A DNA stretch of 64,000 nt from Acidobacteriota bacterium (GTDB taxonomy: Bacteria > Acidobacteriota > Holophagae > Holophagales > Holophagaceae): NCBI GenBank assembly GCA_016195985.1, contig JACPYP010000020.1:62001-126000 (forward strand). Direction: 5' to 3'. Both the position numbers and the translations under genes were made by a program. Shown one piece after another: positions 35,689 to 43,026 of the stretch (position 1 is its first letter; each line of letters begins with the position of its first letter). The notes under the pieces are model-generated. The model was not told where the DNA came from and made no database searches. It was given only the letters and a program-made list of their open reading frames with translations.

Positions 35689-36162
35689 ATGGCCAAGCCC
35701 ATCGCATTGACCCTGAACGGCAAGAAGGTGTCGGTGGATGCCGAAGGTTCACGCATGCTGGCCCACATCCTGCGCGAGGACCTGGGCCAGACCGGCACCA
35801 AGATCGGCTGCGGCCAGGGCCATTGCGGCGCCTGCACCGTGCTCGTGGATGGCGAGGCCGTGCGCTCCTGCTCCACCTCCCTGGCCTCCGTGGCGGGCAA
35901 GGAGGTGCTCACCATCGAGGGTCTGGGGCTGCCCAATGCCCCGCATCCCGTGCAGGAGGCCTTCATGGCGCACCACGCCTTCCAGTGCGGCTTCTGCACG
36001 CCGGGCATGGTGCTCAGCGCCTATGCCCTGCTGAAGAAGACCCCCAAGCCGGACCGCCGGCAGGTGGCCGAAGCCCTGGATGGCAACCTCTGCCGTTGCG
36101 GCGCCCACGTGCGGATCCTCACCGCCATTGAAGACCTGGCGACCAAGGGAGGTGTCCGATGA
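35689..36162 (+). CDS. iorA: isoquinoline 1-oxidoreductase-type [2Fe-2S] subunit
   Basis: The 157-residue protein starts at ATG 35689 behind GAAGGAG; an in-frame ATG 15 bases upstream lacks such a site. The N-terminal plant-ferredoxin-like domain has GCGQGHCGACTVLVDG and a Cys in VRSCSTS. The C-terminal all-helical domain has FQCGFCTPGMVLSAYALL and GNLCRCGAHVRI. These eight Cys bind two [2Fe-2S] clusters that pass electrons from the molybdenum subunit. The actual substrate may be an aldehyde or N-heterocycle. Its stop TGA overlaps the start of a micro-ORF (36159). Confidence 0.9.
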   Translation: MAKPIALTLNGKKVSVDAEGSRMLAHILREDLGQTGTKIGCGQGHCGACTVLVDGEAVRSCSTSLASVAGKEVLTIEGLGLPNAPHPVQEAFMAHHAFQCGFCTPGMVLSAYALLKKTPKPDRRQVAEALDGNLCRCGAHVRILTAIEDLATKGGVR

Positions 36163-36309
36163 GGCCGAGGCAGGAGCAGAGGGCCACGGGCCGAAGGCCC
36201 GCCCCCAAGGGGTTGGGCACAGGAGGTGCCCAATGAGGCCGAAGCAGGAGCAGAGGGCCACGGGCCGAAGGCCCGCCCCCAAGGGGTTGGGCACAGGAGG
36301 TGCCCAATG
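36148..36309 (+). repeat. 74-bp tandem repeat, two units plus a partial third
   Basis: Units span 36148-36221 and 36222-36295, with the first 14 bases of a third at 36296-36309. The units differ at only a few positions. Each starts with a ribosome site (GGAGGTG) and an ATGA overlap and contains the small hairpin CGGGCC-GAA-GGCCCG. Confidence 0.9.
36159..36236 (+). CDS. 25-residue micro-ORF, repeat unit 1
   Basis: The ATG overlaps the iorA stop (ATGA) and follows GGAGGTG. The product is basic (starts MRPRQEQRATGRRP, ends GTGGAQ) and its stop overlaps the start of the next micro-ORF in the same ATGA fashion. It probably serves translational coupling; a functional peptide is not indicated. Confidence 0.35.
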   Translation: MRPRQEQRATGRRPAPKGLGTGGAQ

Positions 36310-36310
36310 A
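36233..36310 (+). CDS. 25-residue micro-ORF, repeat unit 2
   Basis: Nearly identical to unit 1 (MRPKQEQRATGRRP start). Its stop TGA (36308-36310) overlaps the iorB ATG at 36307, so ribosomes could pass from iorA through both micro-ORFs to iorB. Confidence 0.35.
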   Translation: MRPKQEQRATGRRPAPKGLGTGGAQ

Positions 36311-38412
36311 ACCGGCGCGACTTCCTCAAGGCCACGGGCGCCGCCACGCTCGGCACAGGCCTGCTCATCACGTTCCCCATCACTGCCCAGGAACCCGAGA
36401 AGATCCCCAGTGAAGTGCCCGAATATCCGAAGGACTTCAACGCCTACCTGCGCATCGGCCCCGATGGCCGCGTGGGCTGCTTCGTGGGCAAGATCGAAAT
36501 GGGCCAGGGCAACATGACGGCCCTGGCGATGCTGGCCGCCGAAGAACTCGACGTGCCGCTGGATCAGGTGGACATGCTCATGGGCGACACGGATCTCTGC
36601 CCCTGGGACGGCGGCACCTGGGGCTCCCTGAGCATCTGGCAGTTCGGCCCCGTCCTTCGCGGCGCCGCCGCCGAGGCCAAGGCCGTGCTGCTGGAGCTGG
36701 CCTCCGGCAAGCTGGGGCTCCCCCCTGACCAGTTGCAGGTGAAGGCGGGGGTGGTGTCGGCCCTCCACGATGCCGCCAAGCGGGTGTCTTACGGCGAGCT
36801 GGTGCAGGGGAAACCCATCGAACGGCACCTCACCCGCGTGAAGGTGAAACCGGTGTCTGGGTTCACCCTGGTGGGCAAGGACGTGCCCCGCAAGGACGCG
36901 CGGCTCAAGGTGACCGGCGCCGCGCAGTACACCGCCGACATCGCGCCTGCGGGGCTGATGCACGCCTGCATCCTGCGCCCGCCGGCCCACGGGGCGAAGC
37001 TGATCACGGCCGACGCCTCCGCCGCCGAGAAGCTGCCCGGCGTGAAAGTGATCCAGATCGGCGAACTGGTGGCCACCCTCCACGCCCGCAGCGACCAGGC
37101 CCGCGAGGCCCTGGGCCAGATCAAGGCCAAGTTCTCCCCCTCGCCTTCCACCCTGGACGACCAGACCATCCACCAGCACCTGCTCAAGGCCGCGCCCCCA
37201 GCAAAGGAACTGGCGGCCAAGGGCTCCCTGGCCGCCGGGGAAGCCCAGTCGGTCCACCGGCTGGAGGCCACCTACCGCGACGGCTACGTGGCCCACGCGC
37301 CCATGGAACCCCACACGGCCCTCGCCCAGTGGGAGCGGGGCAAGCTCACGGTCTGGGCCTCCACCCAGGCCCCCTTCCTGCTGCGCAGCCAACTGGCCAA
37401 GGCCCAGGGGCTGACCGCCCGGAACGTCCGCGTCATCACGCCCTTCCTGGGCGGCGGCTTCGGCGGCAAGGGCTCCTGCCCCCAGGCCCTGGAGGCCGCC
37501 CGCCTGGCCAAGATCGCCGGATGCCCCGTGCAGGTGGCTTGGAGCCGCCAGGAGGAGTTCTTCCTGGACAGCTTCCGCCCAGCGGGCATCGTCAAAATCC
37601 GCTCGGGCCTCGACAAGAACGGACGGATCACCTTCTGGGAGCACCAGGTCACCAGCGCCGGGGAATCCGAAGCGGAAACCATGTACGACATCCCCCACCA
37701 GCGCATCACCTCGGCGGGCACCTGGATGGGCGGCGGGCCCGCGGGATACCATCCCTTCGCCATCGGCGCCTGGCGGGCCCCGGCGGCCAACACCAACGTG
37801 TTCGCCAAGGAGTCCCACATGGATTCCCTCGCCGCCAAGGCGGGCGTGGATCCGGTGGAATTCCGCCTGCGGCACCTGAAGGATCCGCGCGTCGTCGCCG
37901 CGCTGAAGGCGGCCGGAAAAGCCTTCGGCTGGATCCCGCATGCCAAGCCCAGCGGCCGCGGCTTCGGCGTGGCCTGCGCCAACCACCGGGACACCGTTGT
38001 GGCCGCCATGGCCGAAGTGGCCGTGGACAAAACCACGGGCGCCGTAAAGGTCAAGCGCGTGGTCATGGCCCAGGACATGGGCGTGGTGGTGAACCCCGAT
38101 GGCGCGCGGCAGCAGGTGGAAGGCTGCGTGGTCATGGGCCTGGGCTACGGCCTGATGGAGGAAGTGAAGTTCAGGAACGGCCAGATCCTGGACGAGAATT
38201 TCGACACCTACCGGCTGCCCCGCTTCTCAGACATGCCCGCCATCGAAACCATCCTCATTCCCAATCCGGACCTGGCCGCCCAGGGCGGGGGCGAACCCGC
38301 CATCGTGGTCATGGGCGCCCTCCTCGCCAACGCCATCCACGATGCCATCGGCGTGCGCCTGTTGCAGATGCCCATGACGCCGGAGCGGGTCAAGGCCGCC
38401 CTGAAGGCCTGA
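36307..38412 (+). CDS. iorB: isoquinoline 1-oxidoreductase-type molybdopterin subunit, Tat-exported
   Basis: The 701-residue protein begins MNRRDFLKATGAATLGTGLL, a twin-arginine signal, so the folded cofactor-loaded enzyme should cross to the periplasm. It belongs to the xanthine oxidase/aldehyde oxidase family: VGKIEMGQGNMTALAMLAAEE, PFLGGGFGGKG and QGGGEPAIVVMGALLANAIHDA match molybdopterin-cytosine-dinucleotide-binding segments, with the catalytic Glu in the last. Partner IorA supplies the iron-sulfur clusters. It hydroxylates an unknown aldehyde or N-heterocycle. The gene is coupled to iorA through the 74-bp repeat. Confidence 0.92.
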   Translation: MNRRDFLKATGAATLGTGLLITFPITAQEPEKIPSEVPEYPKDFNAYLRIGPDGRVGCFVGKIEMGQGNMTALAMLAAEELDVPLDQVDMLMGDTDLCPWDGGTWGSLSIWQFGPVLRGAAAEAKAVLLELASGKLGLPPDQLQVKAGVVSALHDAAKRVSYGELVQGKPIERHLTRVKVKPVSGFTLVGKDVPRKDARLKVTGAAQYTADIAPAGLMHACILRPPAHGAKLITADASAAEKLPGVKVIQIGELVATLHARSDQAREALGQIKAKFSPSPSTLDDQTIHQHLLKAAPPAKELAAKGSLAAGEAQSVHRLEATYRDGYVAHAPMEPHTALAQWERGKLTVWASTQAPFLLRSQLAKAQGLTARNVRVITPFLGGGFGGKGSCPQALEAARLAKIAGCPVQVAWSRQEEFFLDSFRPAGIVKIRSGLDKNGRITFWEHQVTSAGESEAETMYDIPHQRITSAGTWMGGGPAGYHPFAIGAWRAPAANTNVFAKESHMDSLAAKAGVDPVEFRLRHLKDPRVVAALKAAGKAFGWIPHAKPSGRGFGVACANHRDTVVAAMAEVAVDKTTGAVKVKRVVMAQDMGVVVNPDGARQQVEGCVVMGLGYGLMEEVKFRNGQILDENFDTYRLPRFSDMPAIETILIPNPDLAAQGGGEPAIVVMGALLANAIHDAIGVRLLQMPMTPERVKAALKA

Positions 38413-38440
38413 CTCCGCAGGCAATTCCATTGATGAAAGC

Positions 38441-39085
38441 TCAGCTCCGGATTTCCGTGAGAAAGCGCCCGGCGGCGGTCAGGAAATCCGGAGCCCAGGC
38501 GTGGCCGCCTTCGAAGCGGACGGCCTCCGCCTCGATCCCCAGATCGGCCAAGGTCGCGAGATCCTGTTCGAGCTGCGAAGCCGTGTAGAAGGGGTCCCCC
38601 TCGCCCCGCCCCAGCAGGATGGGCGGCAGGTGGAGGCCAGGGACCTCGGCGACATCCACGGGCAGATCTCCTCCGAGCACCACCAGCCCTTCGCATGGTC
38701 CGCAGTGGGCCGCGGCGCGCCAGGCCACGGCGGCTCCCTGCGAGAAGCCGGCGAACACGAGGAGCCCGCCCCCCTGGGCAGCTCGCAGCTCCGCCACCAC
38801 CCGCCGCACGTAGGCCAGGTTGTCGAGGATGGCCTGCTCCCGGTCCAGGCGGGTCATCCAGGAACCCACCACCGCTTGGGTTTTCGGGCTGTAGAAACGA
38901 TGCAGGGCCTGGATGGCCACCAAGGTCCAGCGCTCGCTCCCGGGAACACGCCGCAGGTCCTCCAGCAGCTGTTCGGCGTTCTGCCCATAGCCATGGAAGC
39001 CCACCAGGAGAGGCGCGCCCTCCCCCGACGGCACCACCAGGTAGCGCCCCTGGGTGGTGGCGGGAAGGGTGTGGACTTCAGTCAT
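38441..39085 (-). CDS. alpha/beta hydrolase, phospholipase/carboxylesterase type
   Basis: About 214 residues from ATG 39085 (GAGG eight bases before); an ATG two codons upstream is possible. Features of the carboxylesterase (YpfH/LYPLA-like) family are present: oxyanion segment LVGFHGYGQNAEQLL, nucleophile elbow FAGFSQGAAVAWR (Ser), an Asp in GRGEGDPFYT and the His in EGGHAWAPDF. Substrate is unknown. It follows ruvX with 22 bp between them and is probably cotranscribed. Confidence 0.85.
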   Translation of the reverse strand: MTEVHTLPATTQGRYLVVPSGEGAPLLVGFHGYGQNAEQLLEDLRRVPGSERWTLVAIQALHRFYSPKTQAVVGSWMTRLDREQAILDNLAYVRRVVAELRAAQGGGLLVFAGFSQGAAVAWRAAAHCGPCEGLVVLGGDLPVDVAEVPGLHLPPILLGRGEGDPFYTASQLEQDLATLADLGIEAEAVRFEGGHAWAPDFLTAAGRFLTEIRS

Positions 39086-39107
39086 GGCCATGCCTCGAAT
39101 CCGCGCG

Positions 39108-39545
39108 TCAACCCAGCTGGGCCGCGGGAATGCCCTTGACGCGGCGCTCCTCCAGCAGTTCGCCAAGGATCACCGCCGCCGCCGCCGCGTCAAGCAGGGC
39201 CTTGCGCTTTTCGGCCTTCACCCCCCGCTCGCGCAGCAGTCGCTCGGCTTCGGCGCTGCTGAGGTGCTCGTTCACGAAACAAACCGGCAGGCCGGTGCAG
39301 GCGGCCAGGTCCTCGCCGAAGGCGCGGGCCGCCGGAGCCGTGGCGCTTTCCGCGCCATCCTTGTGGCGCGGCAGGCCCACGGCCAGGGCCTGCACGCCCT
39401 CCTCCTTGCAGAGCCGGGCCAACCTCGCAAGGGTGCGCTCCTCCTCCTGGGGCCACACCTCAAAGGGCGACGAAAGAATCTCCAGCTCGTCCGAAAAGGC
39501 GAGGCCGATCTTCTTCGTTCCGTGATCGATGGCGAGCCAGCGCAT
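39108..39545 (-). CDS. ruvX: putative pre-16S rRNA nuclease / Holliday junction resolvase-like YqgF (RuvX)
   Basis: The 145-residue RNase H-fold protein starts MRWLAIDHGTKKIGLAFSD, with the first catalytic Asp. VGLPRHKDG and the ALLDAAAAAVILGELL end (second Asp) fit the family. The usual DERLTT motif appears as VNEHLSSAEAE. Known family members process the 5' end of 16S rRNA precursors. Confidence 0.92.
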   Translation of the reverse strand: MRWLAIDHGTKKIGLAFSDELEILSSPFEVWPQEEERTLARLARLCKEEGVQALAVGLPRHKDGAESATAPAARAFGEDLAACTGLPVCFVNEHLSSAEAERLLRERGVKAEKRKALLDAAAAAVILGELLEERRVKGIPAAQLG

Positions 39546-39595
39546 CCCGCCATCCTATCCTCGCAGGGGCGTTCAGCGCGATTTAAGCTGAGGCC

Positions 39596-39646
39596 ATGTC
39601 GCATGTCCTGACTGCCACGACCACCACCACCGCCCAGGGCGGGTGA
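39596..39646 (+). CDS. threonine-rich leader peptide
   Basis: A 16-codon ORF encodes MSHVLTATTTTTAQGG, with GAGG upstream and six Thr codons, four of them consecutive ACC. It resembles the leader peptides of threonine attenuators. It lies 106 bp before the ThrS-like remnant and is followed by a strong hairpin (39686-39712), as expected for attenuation. Confidence 0.6.
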   Translation: MSHVLTATTTTTAQGG

Positions 39647-39685
39647 GGATCGTGCGGACCTGATTCCACAAACATCTGCGCGACC

Positions 39686-39712
39686 CCGACCCCGCCACCA
39701 CGGCGGGGTCGG
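39686..39712 (+). terminator. attenuator-like hairpin after the threonine leader
   Basis: A stem of 11 bp (CCGACCCCGCC / GGCGGGGTCGG) closes a 5-nt loop (ACCAC). No U-run follows, so termination efficiency is uncertain. An alternative pairing partner upstream (caccaccgcccagggcggg) overlaps the Thr codons. Confidence 0.5.
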
Positions 39713-39752
39713 CGCGCACATGGCCGCCTCCTCCCCATCCCAAGGAGGAACC

Positions 39753-40843
39753 ATGTTGAATGCAGACGATCACCGCGCCCTGGGGCGCCAGCTCCGGCTG
39801 TTCCACTTCCAGGAGGAGGCGCCCGGCATGGCCGTCTGGCATCCCCGCGGCCAGGCATCCCCGCGGCCTGGTCTGCCTGCGGCTCCTCGAAGCACGGGTG
39901 CGGTGCGTCATGGAGGCCGACGGCTTCCTGGAAGTCCGCACGCCCCAGCTCCTGGAACAATCCCTTTGGGAGCGCAGCGGACACTGGCAGGCGTTTCGGG
40001 AGGGGCTCTTCGTGGTTCCGGGCACCCCGCCCGGGCCGTGAAACCCGTGAACTGTCCCGGCCACATCCAGATCCTGCAACGGCTCGCGCCCAAGTGGAGC
40101 GACCTTCCCCTCAAGCTCGCCGAATTCGGCGTCTGCCATCGGAACGAACCCACCAGCGCCCTCCATGGCCTGTTCCGGCTGGCGCAATTCACGCAGGATG
40201 ACGGCCATCTGTTCTGCCTGGAGGGTCAGGTGGTGCCCGAGGTGGCCCGCTTCGCCCGCAGCCTCCTCGCCTTCTATGCCGAGGCCGGTTTTCCCGAGGT
40301 GAAAGTGGCCCTGGCCACCCGGCCGGAGCATCGCTTCGGCACAGATGATCTTGGGGACCGCGCAGAGCGCAGGCTGGCTGAAGCCGCCCGGGAGGCGGGC
40401 CTCCCCTGGGCCGAGCATCCCGGCGAGGGAGCTTTCTATGGCCCCAAGCTGGAGTTCACCCTCCAGGACCGCCAAGGCCGCGGGTGGCAATGCGGCACCA
40501 TCCAGCTGGATTTTGTGCTGCCGGACCGATTCGCCCTCCAGTGCAAGGGCCCGGAGGGCCATCCCATCCGCCCCGTGATGCTGCACCGCGCCCTGCTGGG
40601 CAGCCTGGAACGGTTCCTGAGCATCCTGCTGGAACAGCACCAGGGTCTGTTTTCAAAGTGGGGGTGTGGCCGCGCGGGGTGCGGCGCCTCCGCGAGGCCC
40701 GTGATCTGCGCATCCCCTGGTTTCTGGCCCTGGGCGATCAGGAGGCGGCAGGGAATCCCTGGCCGATCCAGCCCCTGCGGGGAGAATGCCTGCGGCTGGC
40801 CCCTGACGATGCGGTGGCCTGGATGCTGGAGCAGAGCCGCTGA
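39753..40843 (+). pseudogene. threonyl-tRNA synthetase-like remnant, frameshifted and truncated
   Basis: The ATG at 39753 follows AAGGAGGAA. The frame begins with a ThrS catalytic-core segment (DHRALGRQLRLFHFQEEAPG, then WHPRG) without the TGS and editing domains. A 16-bp tandem duplication (39839-39870) shifts the frame: motif 1 (DGFLEVRTPQLLEQSLW, SGHWQAFREG) reads in another frame to about 40030. The original frame resumes at AVKPVNCPGH and runs through motif 2 (CHRNEPTSALHGLFRLAQFTQDD) and GAFYGPKLEF. Near 40650 the frame is lost again: the anticodon-binding part (RRLREARDLRIPWFLALGD) is shifted and lacks about 40 residues. It cannot make a normal ThrS; a true thrS is expected elsewhere. 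Confidence 0.8.
39839..39870 (+). repeat. 16-bp tandem duplication causing a frameshift
   Basis: The unit gcatccccgcggccag is repeated directly as gcatccccgcggcctg. Removing one unit joins WHPRG to LVCLRLLEARVRCVMEADGF in a single ThrS frame, so the duplication is the lesion. Confidence 0.85.
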
Positions 40844-40876
40844 CCCCCGCTGGATCGATGGGTGCCCACCCCCGAA

Positions 40877-40913
40877 AAAGTGTCACTCAGCCTGTTGAAA
40901 GTGTCACTTAGCC
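40877..40913. repeat. two direct repeats 21 bp apart
   Basis: AAAGTGTCACTCAGCC (40877-40892) and AAAGTGTCACTTAGCC (40898-40913) differ at one base and are spaced by two helical turns. They lie between the ThrS remnant and the RiPP precursor, and may be an operator or the end of a lost mobile element. Confidence 0.6.
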
Positions 40914-41016
40914 GATCCGTTCGACGAACCCAGCGGGCCCGGAGGAGGCCAAGGCTAGGATCCCAGGCAAACCCCCAGGGATCCGTCCAGATCCCCAACC
41001 CCAGAAGGAGGCTTCC

Positions 41017-41208
41017 ATGGAGAAGCGGTTTGAGACGAAGAAGCTGAGCCTGAACAAGGAGACTGTCCGCTCTCTGAGTGAGGTTCAGGCGGCCGACGTG
41101 GCCGGCGGCAGGTCCAACGGCGGCACCTGCAACTGGAGCTGCTTCTGGTCCTGCGGAATCATTTGCCCCCCCACCGGCAACTGCCCTGTGTCCGTTCGGG
41201 TTTGCTAA
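41017..41208 (+). CDS. RiPP precursor peptide, lanthipeptide-like
   Basis: The 63-residue ORF has an excellent ribosome site (AAGGAGG, 5 nt before ATG). The leader contains KKLSLNKETVRSLSEVQAAD and ends VAGG (residues 28-31), a pattern shared by class I lanthipeptide-type and related precursors (LxLNKETVxxL...GG). The 32-residue core has six Cys (38, 42, 46, 50, 56, 63), the first four spaced every four residues, with Ser/Thr at 33, 37, 41, 45, 53 and 59. Dehydration and thioether rings, or disulfides, are possible. No LanB, LanC, LanM or exporter gene lies in this window. A terminator follows at 41255. Confidence 0.75.
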   Translation: MEKRFETKKLSLNKETVRSLSEVQAADVAGGRSNGGTCNWSCFWSCGIICPPTGNCPVSVRVC

Positions 41209-41254
41209 TGACGGTCAGCTGACGGTCCAACCTGCCGCGCAGGCTTGGACCCGG

Positions 41255-41290
41255 AAGCCGCGCACCACCCGTCTGGGGTGCGCGGCTTTT
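41255..41290 (+). terminator. intrinsic terminator of the RiPP precursor gene
   Basis: A 12-bp stem (AAGCCGCGCACC / GGTGCGCGGCTT) with a 10-nt loop is followed by TT. It lies 47 bp after the precursor stop, showing that the precursor is a single-gene transcript at its 3' end. Confidence 0.8.
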
Positions 41291-41333
41291 CACTGTCTGG
41301 GCACCTGGCACCCCAGACTCGCCATCTCCGGCT

Positions 41334-41840
41334 ATGGTGAGTCCCGTGGAGACCACCCTTTCGCCCTGCCCCTCGTTCACCTTGGCCACCTCCCTGGGCC
41401 GGTTGCATCTGGGCTGGACGGAAACGGGCATCTGCCACCTGCGCTTCGCCGGTTTCTCCGGCAGCGAGACGCGCCAAGCCCCCGGCTGGGTGCTGGAAGC
41501 CTCAAGGCGGCTCCTGGCCCATCTGGGGGGGCGTCCTCAGGGATTGGAAGACATTCCCCTCGATCTGTCGGCCCTCAGTCCGTTCCGGCGGCAGGTGGCG
41601 GAGGCGCTTCGCGCCACGCGGCCCGGCCAGATCCTCAGCTACGGGGACCTGGCCCTGCTGGCGGGAAGACCCGGCGCGGCCAGGGCCGTGGGTCAGGCCG
41701 TCAAAGCCAATCCCATCCTCATCCTCGTGCCCTGCCACCGGGTGGTGGGCGCCCAGGGGCCCGGTGGCTGGAGCGCCTTTGGATCGCCCGAGGTCAAGGC
41801 CCGGCTGCTGGCTCTGGAGACCCCGCTTCTCCGAAACTGA
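41334..41840 (+). CDS. ogt: methylated-DNA--protein-cysteine methyltransferase
   Basis: The 168-residue protein carries the O6-alkylguanine transferase active site ILVPCHRVVGAQGPGG with the acceptor Cys and the recognition-helix segment ARAVGQAVKANP. It removes alkyl groups from O6 of guanine in one suicide reaction. The N-terminal part is short and no Ada domain is present. The 3' end overlaps the convergent metallo-hydrolase gene by 47 bp. Confidence 0.92.
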   Translation: MVSPVETTLSPCPSFTLATSLGRLHLGWTETGICHLRFAGFSGSETRQAPGWVLEASRRLLAHLGGRPQGLEDIPLDLSALSPFRRQVAEALRATRPGQILSYGDLALLAGRPGAARAVGQAVKANPILILVPCHRVVGAQGPGGWSAFGSPEVKARLLALETPLLRN

Positions 41841-42936
41841 GGAGGGCTCCCAGGCGCGCTTCCGGCTGCCCCGCCTGCGTGGCGCGAATGGGGGCCTTCG
41901 CCGCGTCGTTCCAAGGCAGGTCCGGCCACCAGCGCTGGCTGGGTGGCGCCGCGGGCTCAAAACCTTCGCCCGGCCGGGGCAGGGCCACCACCTGATCCGC
42001 GGTCCGGGCCGCCAGGATCCGCTCCATGGGCTCCGTCCAACCGTGGGTGGATAAATCGAAGAGGCCCCAGTGGACGGGCAGCAGGACCCGCCCACGCACC
42101 AAGCGATGGGCCTGCAGGGCCTGTTCGGGCCCCAGGTGCCAGTCAGGCCAGGCGGGATGATAGGCCCCCGCTTCGATGAGGGTGAGGTCGAAGGGGCCCA
42201 GGCGTTCCCCGATCTCCGCCAGCCCTGGAAAGAGGCCCGTATCGCCGGAGTAGTAGACCCGGTGCCCAGGCCCGGCAAAGGCGAAGCCGCCCCAAAGGCT
42301 GCGGTCGCGGTCCAGCAGCCCGCGTCCCGAGGCATGGCGGGCCGGGGTGCAGGTGATCTCCAGGCCTTCCACCCGCACGCTCTGCCACCAATCCAGCTCC
42401 GTGATGCGGGAGGCCGGAACGCCCCAGCCCGCCAGGCGTGCGCCCACGCCCAGGGGCACGATGAACCGCGTGTCCCAGTGGCGGATGCGGCGAAGGGTGC
42501 TGCGATCGAGGTGGTCGTAATGATCGTGGGAGATGGCCACGACCTGGGGCACGGGCAGCTCCTCCAGATCGATCAGGGGCGCGAAGAAACGCTTGGGACC
42601 GGCCCACCGGAAGGGCGAGGCGCGCTCACCCCACACGGGATCCGTCAGAACACGGACGCCGTCGATCTCCAGGTAGACAGTCGAGTGGCCCAGCCAGGTG
42701 GCGCGCAGGCCCGAATCCGAATCCGCCGCCAGCTCCCCGGCGCTGGGCCGGATGACCGGAAGGGATTGCTTGGGTTTCGAATGCGCGCTGCGGCGCAGCA
42801 GGCTCGCGATGGCCCCCAGGTAATCGTTCCAGAGAGGCTGGGGGCTAAGGAAACGCCCGCCCTTGCCCCGGGAGGCGCCGGGGAGGGGCCCCTGGGGGTT
42901 CGAAGCCTTCCCCATTGGTTTTTCAAGCATTGGCAT
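41794..42936 (-). CDS. metallo-beta-lactamase-fold hydrolase (UlaG / NAPE-PLD-like)
   Basis: About 380 residues from the ATG at 42936, which has GGGAG six bases upstream. Metal motifs are AISHDHYDHLD, a His in TPARHASGRG, the Asp in YYSGDTGLF and the His in LLPVHWGLF. The start region LRATWLGHSTVYLEIDGVRVLTDPVW is typical of NAPE-PLD and UlaG-like lactonase or phosphodiesterase relatives. Substrate is unknown. It is divergent from the TetR gene, which probably controls it through two shared operator boxes. Confidence 0.85.
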   Translation of the reverse strand: MPMLEKPMGKASNPQGPLPGASRGKGGRFLSPQPLWNDYLGAIASLLRRSAHSKPKQSLPVIRPSAGELAADSDSGLRATWLGHSTVYLEIDGVRVLTDPVWGERASPFRWAGPKRFFAPLIDLEELPVPQVVAISHDHYDHLDRSTLRRIRHWDTRFIVPLGVGARLAGWGVPASRITELDWWQSVRVEGLEITCTPARHASGRGLLDRDRSLWGGFAFAGPGHRVYYSGDTGLFPGLAEIGERLGPFDLTLIEAGAYHPAWPDWHLGPEQALQAHRLVRGRVLLPVHWGLFDLSTHGWTEPMERILAARTADQVVALPRPGEGFEPAAPPSQRWWPDLPWNDAAKAPIRATQAGQPEARLGALLSFGEAGSPEPAAGP

Positions 42937-42959
42937 CGATGGCTCCCACGCAATATTTG

Positions 42960-43017
42960 GACATTTGGACAAATATCGTCAACAAGCCAATATTGACATT
43001 CGGACATTTTTTGTCAA
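42960..43017. promoter_or_regulatory. two tandem 23-bp boxes, probable TetR operator over divergent promoters
   Basis: Boxes at 42960-42982 and 42995-43017 share the pattern GACATTyGGACAwwTwTyGTCAA and start 35 bp apart. On the minus strand, box 2 includes TTGACA, which is 17 bp from AATATT, a good promoter for the metallo-hydrolase; on the plus strand the boxes lie just before the TetR start at 43027. The region is sharply AT-rich. Confidence 0.55.
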
Positions 43018-43026
43018 CATCATTTC

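Noticed and set aside
35451-36131. 226-codon frame overlapping iorA in another phase
   Set aside because: The iorA frame has all eight cluster cysteines and a good ribosome site; the other frame is a shadow.
41017-41208. Considered as a metallothionein or plain disulfide-rich peptide
   Set aside because: The LNKET leader pattern, the GG cleavage site and the cysteine-free leader argue for a processed RiPP; the disulfide form of the core stays open.
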